A DNA stretch of 64,000 nt. Origin: Desulfovibrio sp. JC022. GTDB lineage: Bacteria; Desulfobacterota; Desulfovibrionia; Desulfovibrionales; Desulfovibrionaceae. The position numbers and the translations under genes were made by a program. This document shows positions 44,402 through 52,800 of this stretch, one piece after another (position 1 is the stretch's first letter; every line of letters starts with the position of its first letter). The stretch is taken from assembly GCF_010470665.1 (NCBI RefSeq), contig NZ_VOPZ01000007.1, forward strand, positions 45,105-109,104. Reading direction: 5' to 3'. The notes under the pieces were generated by a model. That model was given only the letters and a program-made list of their open reading frames with translations, ran no database searches and had not been told where the DNA came from.

Positions 44402-46063
44402 CTAACCTCCGATCATTTCCCGGTTGGCACACTCAGGCGGAACCATGGGAAAAACCTTATTTTCAAAATTGATGGGAATGTTTATTACACATGGACCGTC
44501 CTGCCCCAGCACCTTGCGCAGAAACAACTCAGGATTCTCCTGCTCACCAAGGTCAAATGACGGAAGCCCGAACCCTCTGGCAATGGATGCGAAATCGGGA
44601 TTGCTTTCAAAGCTTGATGCAAAAAAACGTTCCTCGAAAAAAAGCTCCTGCTGCTGACGAACCAGCCCAAGCCTATTGTTATTCATAATCAGGACCTTAA
44701 CGTTCAACCGCTGCTCAGCAAGCGTGGCAAGTTCCTGAATATTCATCAGAAAAGAACCGTCACCACTTACACATACAACCTTTTTATCCGGCTTTGCCAA
44801 TGCCGCACCAATGGCATTAGGCAGTCCGAAGCCCATAGTGCCGAGGCCACCGGAAGTAAGCAGAGTCCGGGGCTTGCGGAAAGGATAGCCTTGGGCAACC
44901 CACATCTGGTGTTGACCTACGTCGGTGGTGATGATGGCATCATCTGGCAATGTTTCGCCCATTACCCGGATCAGGTTGAGGGGATGAAAGGTATCCTCTT
45001 CATCCGGGCGAACATCAGGGAACAGCATACGGATAGATGCAATACGCGCACTCCAGCCAATCCTGATGGAAACTTCAACCTTTTCAACCAGTTCATGCAA
45101 AACCTGCCCGACATCACCAACAATGGAGAGGTTTGAAGGTTTGATCTTGCCGATCTCAGAACGGTCGATATCAATGTGCAGGATATCGGCATGCTTGCAG
45201 AATTCGCAGGCTTTACCAACGGCACGGTCATCAAAACGTACCCCCAGCGCGATAATCAGGTCGGCCTCTTCCATGACCATATTGGTGGAACGTGCCCCAT
45301 GCATGCCGAGCATGCCCAGATAATTGGGATCACCATGGGGAAATGCGCCGAGGCCCATGAGAGTTGTTACCACCGGAATGGAATTCCTGCGGGCAAACTT
45401 GAGCAGATCCGCTGAAGCATCCGCAGCTACAACCCCGCCCCCGGCATAGATGATTGGCCTGCGGGCTGTATTGATCATCTTTACTGCTTTACCAAGAAGT
45501 TCACGATCACACTCAACAGACGAAATCTGACGAGAAGAATCAGGGATTTCAGAAATTTCAATAATCTCTTTCTGAACATCCTTCGGGATATCCACAACTA
45601 CGGGTCCGGGTCTGCCGGATTCGGCCAACCTGAATGCTTCGGGGATTATATCCAGCAGATCGGCTGCGGACTGAACCAGAAAATTATGTTTGGTAATAGG
45701 AATGGTCAGCCCGTAAGTATCTACTTCCTGAAAAGCGTCAGTGCCGATAAGAGTGCTGGTGACCTGTCCGGTAATGGCAACAACAGGAATGGAATCAAGC
45801 CGTGCATCAGCAATGGCGGTGAGTAGATTGGTTACGCCGGGACCGGATGTGCCCATACAGACGGCAGCTTTCCCGGTGGTTCGGGCCATGCCCTGCGCCA
45901 TAAACCCCGCGCCCTGTTCATGGCGGGCAAGGATATGCTTGATAGAGCTGTCTCTTAAGGCATCGTAGATGGGCAGGTTGGAACCGCCGGGGATACCGCA
46001 GACAATGTCGATCCCCTGTTGTTCCAAAAGCTTAATAACCAATTTAGCACCGCTGATTTCCAT
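44402..46063 (-). CDS. ilvB: acetolactate synthase large (catalytic) subunit
   Basis: IlvB is the thiamine-diphosphate enzyme that starts branched-chain amino acid synthesis. Markers: N-terminal GAKLVIKLLEQQGIDIVCGIPGG, catalytic Glu in ARHEQGAGFMAQGMART near residue 48, and the FAD region. The ThDP site GDGSFLMNIQELATLAEQ and NNNRLGLVRQQQELFF lie near residues 438-475. At 553 residues it is complete. The 217 bp between ATG 46063 and the leader peptide start hold an attenuator with a leader peptide, so expression is probably controlled by charged tRNA-Val/Leu/Ile. Confidence 0.96.
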   Translation of the reverse strand: MEISGAKLVIKLLEQQGIDIVCGIPGGSNLPIYDALRDSSIKHILARHEQGAGFMAQGMARTTGKAAVCMGTSGPGVTNLLTAIADARLDSIPVVAITGQVTSTLIGTDAFQEVDTYGLTIPITKHNFLVQSAADLLDIIPEAFRLAESGRPGPVVVDIPKDVQKEIIEISEIPDSSRQISSVECDRELLGKAVKMINTARRPIIYAGGGVVAADASADLLKFARRNSIPVVTTLMGLGAFPHGDPNYLGMLGMHGARSTNMVMEEADLIIALGVRFDDRAVGKACEFCKHADILHIDIDRSEIGKIKPSNLSIVGDVGQVLHELVEKVEVSIRIGWSARIASIRMLFPDVRPDEEDTFHPLNLIRVMGETLPDDAIITTDVGQHQMWVAQGYPFRKPRTLLTSGGLGTMGFGLPNAIGAALAKPDKKVVCVSGDGSFLMNIQELATLAEQRLNVKVLIMNNNRLGLVRQQQELFFEERFFASSFESNPDFASIARGFGLPSFDLGEQENPELFLRKVLGQDGPCVINIPINFENKVFPMVPPECANREMIGG

Positions 46064-46094
46064 TTTCGCACCCTCACAATTTCCTGATGATAAT

Positions 46095-46129
46095 AAAAAA
46101 CCCCCCGCTGGCTAAGCCGGCGGGGGGTT
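46095..46129 (-). terminator. ilvB attenuator terminator
   Basis: A 14-bp G/C-rich stem with one mismatch (46099-46112 with 46116-46129) and a three-base loop, followed on the minus strand by six T, 36 bp before ilvB. An alternative (antiterminator) pairing is visible: leader bases 46175-46181 are complementary to 46114-46120 in the terminator's 5' arm. This fits classic ribosome-controlled attenuation. Confidence 0.85.
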
Positions 46130-46160
46130 ACAACTACATTTTGTGAATGTAAACTGTTGC

Positions 46161-46280
46161 TTACAACCTTCCCTCCGGCTCGATTAAGCCTCGCACGACC
46201 ACGACAGAAATCACGACCATCACCACGTTGGTGACGGTTGCAACGACTGCATTCATGTGATCGAGGGTAGATAGTAGCAT
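46161..46280 (-). CDS. ilvB leader peptide (attenuation)
   Basis: A 39-codon frame, ATG 46280 to TAA 46161-46163, encodes a peptide with 11 Val, 5 Leu and 2 Ile (18 of 39), including runs NVVMVVI and SVVVV. It ends 32 bp before the attenuator stem. It closely resembles the enterobacterial ilvB leader in its Val richness and is too short to be called by length-based gene finding. Stalling at Val codons would free the antiterminator pairing. A weak AGAGAAA site precedes the ATG. Confidence 0.9.
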   Translation of the reverse strand: MLLSTLDHMNAVVATVTNVVMVVISVVVVRGLIEPEGRL

Positions 46281-46380
46281 TTCAGTTTTTCTCTAAAAAA
46301 ATCCGTAACATTTTTAAAACGTTCAGAGATAAGTAGTCTAACTCAGATTCATACGCAAGTACTTTTTTTATAAATACTAA

Positions 46381-47094
46381 CTAAGAGCGCATTTTGTAGA
46401 GTCCGACCCACCCACTTTTGTATCCCAAAATGGAAAAACTGACCTTGAAAAGAGCCGCACTTAACATATTAAAGAAAAGCATGGGCAGATCATTATTCTT
46501 CAACAGCAGATTACGATCATTTTTTACCCTGAACGGACTTTTACGAAAGCGGATATCTTTAAGCTTGAGACGATACTTTGATGTAAAACCGACCTGCTCA
46601 TCCGCTCCGCTATAAAAATTCTTAATACCCTGCGGGTAATACGGCTTCTGATGATCCAAATCGAGCCAGAAATGGGGATGCAACATGGGTGTGGCTATCA
46701 GCAGCAGGCCGCCCGGCTTGAGATGATCCAGATAACCGTCAATAAACTCCACCAGTGCTTCAAAATCAAAATGCTCAATTATGTGAGAGAGTATGATAAA
46801 ATCAAATTTTTCAGCACCATATTTTTCTGAAAATTCATCAAGGCTAACCACATTCAGGCCACGCTTGCAGCATTCCCGGACCTGAAATTCATTTTTCTCA
46901 ACACCGAGAATATTATTGAACCCCTGCGCCCGCAAAAAATCCGTTTTACCGCCCCGGCCGCAACCGACCTCAAGGATGCGCAGATTACGGTCAAGGGGTG
47001 CGAGAATTTTATCCCATTGCATCATTTCATGTCGGGAAAATTCTTTAGTTAAATCACGCAATTTCTTTCTCAACTCAGGACTAGCGGTCAGCAT
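46381..47094 (-). CDS. class I SAM-dependent methyltransferase
   Basis: The protein (237 residues) has a Rossmann methyltransferase core: LRILEVGCGRGGKTDFLRAQG near residue 51 (motif I), KFDFIILSHIIEHFDFEALV (post I/II) and LKPGGLLLIATP (post III). The C-terminal region (SGADEQVGFTSKYRL) resembles methyltransferases of surface-sugar synthesis. I chose ATG 47094 with GGAGG six bases upstream over an in-frame start 17 codons earlier, which lies inside the preceding gene. It overlaps the glycosyltransferase-like gene by 14 bp, linking it to the glycan locus. Confidence 0.85.
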   Translation of the reverse strand: MLTASPELRKKLRDLTKEFSRHEMMQWDKILAPLDRNLRILEVGCGRGGKTDFLRAQGFNNILGVEKNEFQVRECCKRGLNVVSLDEFSEKYGAEKFDFIILSHIIEHFDFEALVEFIDGYLDHLKPGGLLLIATPMLHPHFWLDLDHQKPYYPQGIKNFYSGADEQVGFTSKYRLKLKDIRFRKSPFRVKNDRNLLLKNNDLPMLFFNMLSAALFKVSFSILGYKSGWVGLYKMRS

Positions 47095-48253
47095 CAGATC
47101 CTCCTGCCAGTGCAGCCAGATAACGGGCAGCGTTTTCCGCACCATTCAGATTTATGGAATGCTCATCAACTTCAACTTCAAGACATTTCACAAGACCTTC
47201 CCGTAATTCACCGACAGTTACGGAGTGATCTGCAAAAACTTCCTGAACAGCGGAAGACTTACGGGCCAAGACAGCAGCGTGCTCTTCCTGTTCGCCATCT
47301 TTCATACCGCGCAATAAAACCAGCGACGGCACTCCGCAAACCATCACATCAGTCAAACTGTTGTAGCCACCGTAAATAACCGCGCTGCGGGAATTGCGTA
47401 GATCGCGCAAAAATTGCGGCCCAACCTGTTCAAAAGAGACATGGCCCAGTCCGTTAAACTTTTCAACGACCGTTCCTGATCCGGGCTCACGCAGGTTCAT
47501 GTAAATTTTCCAATCCCCGTAAGAAACATCAATCCCTGAAAGAGTCTGCGCCAATTTTTTCAGCAGCACTGCCGTGCCTTCACCGGCCCACGGAACAGAG
47601 ATCACTCCGGCCACTTTTTCCCGTTCTTCTTGATTCTGATCCAAGAACTGCAACTCGGACAAACGCGAAACATATCCGGCATCATGAGGAGTTACGCCGT
47701 AATGACCGGACAGCCTCTCAAGTTCTCCGATTCCTGCAACGGAAGAATCACCGTACCAGAGAATATTGGAATAAGCGGAAGAAAAAACATCTGCGGAAAA
47801 TTCCGACCAGACCTTGCCCACTTCGCCGACAACAGCACGGATGCCCAAGACACGGACAGTTTCCGGAGAGACATCATGGGACGGCAGTAATTCTTTATGT
47901 TTGCCCTGCGGTGTGTGGTCGGCAAGAAAAACTTTCGGCCTGTATGTATCTACAATATCACGAATGTTACGTGCGCGAAGTCCACCCAGCAGCTTGTCGT
48001 CAATATTAGAATCACCCTTCACGCCGGAAGATTTTCCGCCACTGACGTTTGTTTTATATGACGGCAACTTAATCCAGTCTAAAGAACCATCACCAATAAG
48101 TTCCGCAGTAGTTTTGCATCCGGTCACCAGAAGCACTGATAACCCCGGAAATAAACGACGCAAAGCAAGCCCGATTCCGACGCTGCGGCTCACGTGTCCA
48201 AGCCCCCTGCCATCGTGAGCATAAATCAAAACATCCAACTTTGAATCCATCAA
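47081..48253 (-). CDS. MurG/COG4671-like glycosyltransferase
   Basis: This 390-residue GT-B-fold protein opens with the nucleotide-sugar motif YAHDGRGLGHVSRSVGIGLAL. The C-terminal donor-binding loop reads AVIYGGYNSLTDVMVCGVPSLVLLRG. Two paralogues in this window (48500 and 52797) share both motifs, (H/Q)x(T/G/L)xG(L/M)GHxxR and GGYNx6E-type. No membrane helix. The activated sugar and acceptor are unknown. It is divergent from the 48500 paralogue across 246 bp and overlaps the downstream methyltransferase gene. Confidence 0.75.
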   Translation of the reverse strand: MMDSKLDVLIYAHDGRGLGHVSRSVGIGLALRRLFPGLSVLLVTGCKTTAELIGDGSLDWIKLPSYKTNVSGGKSSGVKGDSNIDDKLLGGLRARNIRDIVDTYRPKVFLADHTPQGKHKELLPSHDVSPETVRVLGIRAVVGEVGKVWSEFSADVFSSAYSNILWYGDSSVAGIGELERLSGHYGVTPHDAGYVSRLSELQFLDQNQEEREKVAGVISVPWAGEGTAVLLKKLAQTLSGIDVSYGDWKIYMNLREPGSGTVVEKFNGLGHVSFEQVGPQFLRDLRNSRSAVIYGGYNSLTDVMVCGVPSLVLLRGMKDGEQEEHAAVLARKSSAVQEVFADHSVTVGELREGLVKCLEVEVDEHSINLNGAENAARYLAALAGGSDADR

Positions 48254-48499
48254 ACAACCTTATTGTTTATTAATCACAATAATTTCAAGCAAATAAAAAC
48301 TATTTCTCATATCAACAAAAATTCAGAAAAGGGATTGCTTCTGATCAAAAAAAATAATAGAAATTAGCACGCATGCATTCGTCGCGTTTAAGGATTTACA
48401 TAAATTATCCTTTCCGCTAGATATGCCAACGGCTACAGCGATGCAACAGAAATCCGCCTTTAGCGGAAACGATTTAACCCCTGAGAATCGGTACGATAA

Positions 48500-49666
48500 A
48501 TGGACAAGACTTACAACATCTTAATGTACTCCCACGACACCTACGGTCTTGGGCATATCCGTCGTACAATGGCGATTGCATCTCAGCTGAAATGCAAAGG
48601 GGTAAATATACTCATCCTTACAGGCTCCCCCATTGTGGGACGCTTTGAATTTCCCGAACAGATTGATTTTGTGCGCGTGCCCGGAATGATCAAAAAGTCT
48701 AATGACCTCTATGTTCCGCACTCAATCAAGATAGAACCTGTTCACGCCATGTCCATCCGTCAGTCTATCATTGATGCTACTGCCAAAAGCTTTCGCCCGG
48801 ATCTGTTCATTGTGGACAAAGCCCCGAAAGGAATGAAGCATGAGATCATGCCTACCCTTGAGTGGATGAAACAGATCGGTCAGACTCGTACCATCCTCGG
48901 ACTGCGCGACATCATGGATGACTCGGAAAGCACCATTAAGGATTGGACAGATAAAGGTATCTACGATGTGCTGGAAAATCTGTATTCCGAAATATGGGTT
49001 TACGGGCATCAGGAATATTACGATCCCATCAAGGAATACGCCATCCCGGAATCAATCAGTAAAAAGATGGTCTTTACCGGATATATTCCCCGTAAAGTCC
49101 ACAGCCGCTCCTGCCCGGAAAAAAGAAAGAACGGTAAGAAACTGGTTGTGATCACTGCCGGAGGCGGCGGTGACGGCTACCTCATGATGGATGCCTACCT
49201 GAAAGCCCTTGAGAAATACAATCCACAGGATTTCAGGACTGTAATGGTTACCGGACCTTTCATGTCCAAGGAACAGCGTCTGGACCTTTCCAGAAGAGCC
49301 AAAAACCTTTCGGTGACCTTTTACCATTTTTACAGAAGGATGGAAAAACTGTTCAGCAATGCCGACCTCGTAGTCAGCATGGGCGGTTACAATACCATCT
49401 GCGAAATTCTTTCACACCAGCAGGTAAGTTTAATTATTCCCCGCGAGACTCCGCGCCTTGAGCAGACTATCCGGGCCAATGTCCTGAAAGAACAGAACCT
49501 TGCTGATTTTCTCCCGTGGCACGATCTTGGACCTGACACAATAATGGAGAAGGTCAATCACCTGCTCAACAATTCCAGCTCAATCCGGGAAGCCATCAAA
49601 AACTTCAACTTCACGGGCCTTGAGGTCATGCATGACCGCGTGGGCTACTTTAAAGATAACTGCTAA
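48500..49666 (+). CDS. MurG/COG4671-like glycosyltransferase (second copy)
   Basis: The protein (388 residues) shares the N-terminal YSHDTYGLGHIRRTMAIASQL loop with the neighbouring paralogue, plus an internal ITAGGGGDGYLMMDAYLKAL glycine loop. The C-terminal donor site is SMGGYNTICEILSHQQVSLIIPRE with RLEQTIRANVL. It is the first gene of a plus-strand run; its stop overlaps the GT4 start (TAATG), which indicates coupled translation. The 246 bp upstream, shared with the divergent copy, contain a 9-bp inverted repeat (48412-48420 with 48463-48471) that may be regulatory. Confidence 0.78.
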   Translation: MDKTYNILMYSHDTYGLGHIRRTMAIASQLKCKGVNILILTGSPIVGRFEFPEQIDFVRVPGMIKKSNDLYVPHSIKIEPVHAMSIRQSIIDATAKSFRPDLFIVDKAPKGMKHEIMPTLEWMKQIGQTRTILGLRDIMDDSESTIKDWTDKGIYDVLENLYSEIWVYGHQEYYDPIKEYAIPESISKKMVFTGYIPRKVHSRSCPEKRKNGKKLVVITAGGGGDGYLMMDAYLKALEKYNPQDFRTVMVTGPFMSKEQRLDLSRRAKNLSVTFYHFYRRMEKLFSNADLVVSMGGYNTICEILSHQQVSLIIPRETPRLEQTIRANVLKEQNLADFLPWHDLGPDTIMEKVNHLLNNSSSIREAIKNFNFTGLEVMHDRVGYFKDNC

Positions 49667-50928
49667 TGACAAATTCTACCCAGCCTGTCCTTGCGATGAT
49701 TCTCAAGGGCTATCCACGTATTTCCGAGACTTTTATTTCCAATGAAATCAGACTCCTCGAACAGAGAGGCGTCAAGATTCATATTATTTCCATGCGCAAG
49801 CCGCGTGAAAGCTTCACCCACAAGTCCATCTCTGAAATCAAGGCCGAAGTTTCATACCTGCCATCCACGGTTGAAGGCTGCCTTGAAGAGCTTTTCGGCT
49901 CTACGGACATGGATGCCGGACTTAAAGATGAACGTTACGGCAAGGATGATGAATTCACGGCACGCATTGATAAAATCTGGAATGTCTATCGCGAGACCGG
50001 AAGTGAAGCATCCTTCAAACATATGCTTCAAGGCGAATACATTGTGGAAAAAATCCTGCCCGGATCAGATATTTTTCATTTCCATGCTCATTTCGCGCAT
50101 TCACCCTGCTCTGTAGCCAGAAACGCAAGCCGTCTTTCCGGGTTGCCCTTCAGCTTTACCGCGCACGCCAAGGATATTTACACCCAGAAACCGGAAAAGA
50201 TCACCGCCAAGATCTCCGAAGCTAAGTTTGCAGTAACCTGCACCGGATACAATTGCGATTACCTGCAATCCATTGCCCCGGAAGGCAAACCGATCCACAA
50301 GGTTTACCACGGAATTGACCTGAACCTGTTCAGCTCCGATAAAGAATTCACTTGCTCCGGTCCCTACGAAATTTTCACCGTTGCCCGCTTCACCACCAAA
50401 AAAGGTCTGCCCACAGTTTTCAAAGCCCTTAAAAAGCTTGAAGAAAAAGGAATCGACTTCAATTACAATATCGTCGGGGACGGCGATGAGCGTGAAGAGA
50501 CCCTTAAGCTGCTGGACGAACTGGAGCTGAACGGCAGATGCAACTGGCTGGGCACCAAGCCTCACGAAGAAGTGCTTGAGCATTACCGCACGGCAGATCT
50601 CTTCGTTCTCGGCTGTGAAATAGCACCAAACGGTGACCGCGACGGCATACCCAACGTACTTGCAGAAAGCATGGCCATGTCTGTTCCTGTTGTTGTCACA
50701 ACAGTTTCCGGTATTCCCGAACTCATCGAGAACGGCAAAACCGGCCTGCTGGTTGAACCGGGTGATGCAGAATCAATGGCTGATGCTATGGAGCGCATGC
50801 TCACCGATCAGGAACTACGCAAAACCCTGATCCCGGCAGCAAAAGAAAGGGTTCACGAGATTTTTGACAACCGCTACTGGATCAACAAGCTGGCGGATGT
50901 ATACGAACAGTACGGTATTAAGGCATAG
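49666..50928 (+). CDS. GT4-family glycosyltransferase
   Basis: The protein (420 residues) is a GT-B retaining glycosyltransferase. The N-terminal half starts LKGYPRISETFISNEIRLLE and has HFHAHFAHSPCSVAR. The C-terminal half has the GT4 donor region FTVARFTTKKGLPTVFKALK, VGDGDEREETLKLL, and the E-x7-E motif NGDRDGIPNVLAESMAMSVPVV near residue 330. Such enzymes build polysaccharides or glycolipids from nucleotide sugars. The next gene lies beyond a dispersed repeat. Confidence 0.93.
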   Translation: MTNSTQPVLAMILKGYPRISETFISNEIRLLEQRGVKIHIISMRKPRESFTHKSISEIKAEVSYLPSTVEGCLEELFGSTDMDAGLKDERYGKDDEFTARIDKIWNVYRETGSEASFKHMLQGEYIVEKILPGSDIFHFHAHFAHSPCSVARNASRLSGLPFSFTAHAKDIYTQKPEKITAKISEAKFAVTCTGYNCDYLQSIAPEGKPIHKVYHGIDLNLFSSDKEFTCSGPYEIFTVARFTTKKGLPTVFKALKKLEEKGIDFNYNIVGDGDEREETLKLLDELELNGRCNWLGTKPHEEVLEHYRTADLFVLGCEIAPNGDRDGIPNVLAESMAMSVPVVVTTVSGIPELIENGKTGLLVEPGDAESMADAMERMLTDQELRKTLIPAAKERVHEIFDNRYWINKLADVYEQYGIKA

Positions 50929-50933
50929 TTGAT

Positions 50934-51017
50934 GCCTCCGGCGGCCCTTCGGGGACCAAAGAACCCTTTTGAAAAAGGGTTCTCTGGACTCTCCTAAAAC
51001 TTTTATTAAGCTTCGCT
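50934..51017. repeat. dispersed stem-loop repeat, copy D
   Basis: Starts with GCCTCCGGCGGC, six bp after the GT4 stop, contains a perfect 11-bp hairpin (50960-50970 with 50973-50983) and the CTGGACTCTCCTAAAACTTT part seen in copy A, and ends in a degenerate AAGCTTCGCT border. It separates two GT4 genes. Confidence 0.8.
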
Positions 51018-51064
51018 GATAATTATCACAAATCGGAGCGGTATAAAAAATAGGAGTCATGTAA

Positions 51065-52183
51065 ATGCGAATTGCTTTTTTCGCACCCCACAAACCCATT
51101 GATCATCCCCAGCCATCCGGGGATTTGATCATAGGGAGAACCCTGCATGACTTTCTACATTCCCAAGGACATAAGCTTATGATTGCAAGCCGCTATCGGC
51201 TTCGTCATATCACCCAGAAGCCACTTAAGTGGCCCTCTCTCTACATTGAATTTAAACGTACTCTGAAGCGAGTGCATCAATTCAAACCCGACCTATGGCT
51301 GACCTACCACAGCTACTACAAATCCCCGGACCTGCTGGGACCGTATATTTCTGCAAAACTTGGCATTCCCTACGTTATCTATCAGGGTGTCTTCGCCACC
51401 AAGTACCGCCGCAATCACAAAACGTGGGTAGGTTACATGGCGAACAAACACGCCCTGCTCTACGCCGATCATGTTTTTGCTAACAAGGATATTGATTTCC
51501 ACAACCTCTCGCGGATCATTCTCCCGGAAAAACTTTCGCGCACCTACCCCGGCATTGAACCCGACAAATTCAAACACTGCCCGGTGGGAGCAAAAGAAAT
51601 ACGCAACAAACTCGACCTAAACGGGAAAAAAGTAATCCTGAGCGCAGCCATGCTCCGCGAAGACGTGAAAGCCGAAAGCATCACTGACCTGATAAAAGCT
51701 TTTGCCCCGGTAGCTAAAGAAGTTCCCGACGCAAAACTGCTTATTGCCGGGGATGGTGAAGCACGTGCACGTCTGGAAAACTTCACTGCTGAAAAAGCTG
51801 GAGACAAAATTATTTTCCTAGGTCAGATCAAGCGGGAAGAACTATACAAATACTACAGCGCAGCTGATTTTTTCGCTTATCCGGGAAAAAACGAAGCACT
51901 GGGCATGGTCTATCTTGAAGCTCAGTGCTGCGGACTTCCGGTTGTGGCCTACTCCACAAATGGCCCTAAAGAAGCTGTAGCCAACGGAGAAACAGGCTTG
52001 CTTTCTCCAGAAGGGAACATTGCTGCCCTGTCCGCCAACCTGAACAGCCTTCTGACAGATGAAAATCAACGGAAGCAAATGGCAAAAGCCGCTCCAGAAC
52101 ACGTAATGAATAAATTCGACCTGAGCAAAAACCTTCAGGATGTTGAGATGAAACTCACCAACATCGGCAGTAGGAGATATTAA
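51065..52183 (+). CDS. GT4-family glycosyltransferase (second)
   Basis: This 372-residue GT-B enzyme has an N-terminal acceptor side with HPQPSGDLIIGRTLHDFL and YHSYYKSPDLLGP. The C-terminal GT4 site has LSAAMLREDVKAESI, LIAGDGEARARLE, and E-x7-E in NEALGMVYLEAQCCGLPVVA. It is followed by the phosphatase with a TAATG overlap. It is separated from the first GT4 by repeat D, so it may be a distinct transcript start or a readthrough product. Confidence 0.92.
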   Translation: MRIAFFAPHKPIDHPQPSGDLIIGRTLHDFLHSQGHKLMIASRYRLRHITQKPLKWPSLYIEFKRTLKRVHQFKPDLWLTYHSYYKSPDLLGPYISAKLGIPYVIYQGVFATKYRRNHKTWVGYMANKHALLYADHVFANKDIDFHNLSRIILPEKLSRTYPGIEPDKFKHCPVGAKEIRNKLDLNGKKVILSAAMLREDVKAESITDLIKAFAPVAKEVPDAKLLIAGDGEARARLENFTAEKAGDKIIFLGQIKREELYKYYSAADFFAYPGKNEALGMVYLEAQCCGLPVVAYSTNGPKEAVANGETGLLSPEGNIAALSANLNSLLTDENQRKQMAKAAPEHVMNKFDLSKNLQDVEMKLTNIGSRRY

Positions 52184-52800
52184 TGAAATCCGTAAAAATC
52201 GCATTTATCCGCCACTCGGTCACCGAATGGAATGCGGAAGGACGCATTCAGGGCCATTTTGATTCCCCGCTGACAAAAGATGGGCGAGAACTGGCAGCCG
52301 GATGGATAGAAAAACTTCAACCGCAAACCTTCGACGCTGTGCTGACCAGTGATCTGGGCCGGACAATCGAAACAGCAGACATCATCACCGAAGGGCTAAC
52401 ACTCCCGACTTTACGACTTAAGGGATTACGCGAACAGGATTGGGGCGAATGGTCGGGCCTGACCATGGATGAATTGCACGCTAAATTTCCCGGCAAACTT
52501 GACGAGGAAGTTGCCAAGGGCTGGGAATTCACCCCGAACAAGGGCGAAAACCGCATAGAATGTGCCACACGCGGAACCAAAGCACTTGAGGATGGAATCA
52601 GTGAGATCATCCGTACTGTGGATAAAGATGAAATTAAGATTCTGACCGTAGCGCACGAAGGGGTCATAAAATCTGTAATCTACAAGTTGCTGGACCATGA
52701 CTTCATGCCTGAAGAACGAAAACTGCTCAAAAAACGGAGACTGCACTGGCTGAACTGGAACGGCGAACTGTCCATTGAAAGGTTGAACGAAGAGTTATGA
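52183..52800 (+). CDS. histidine phosphatase-family protein
   Basis: The protein (205 residues) is a phosphoglycerate-mutase-like phosphatase. The RHG motif reads RHS (AFIRHSVTEWNAEG) with the catalytic His near residue 8, the helper Arg in SDLGRTIETADII, and the second His in TVAHEGVIKSVI. Such enzymes clear sugar or nucleotide phosphates. Coupled overlaps on both sides (TAATG with the GT4, ATGA with the next gene) make a role in the same glycan pathway likely; the substrate is not inferable. Confidence 0.88.
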   Translation: MKSVKIAFIRHSVTEWNAEGRIQGHFDSPLTKDGRELAAGWIEKLQPQTFDAVLTSDLGRTIETADIITEGLTLPTLRLKGLREQDWGEWSGLTMDELHAKFPGKLDEEVAKGWEFTPNKGENRIECATRGTKALEDGISEIIRTVDKDEIKILTVAHEGVIKSVIYKLLDHDFMPEERKLLKKRRLHWLNWNGELSIERLNEEL

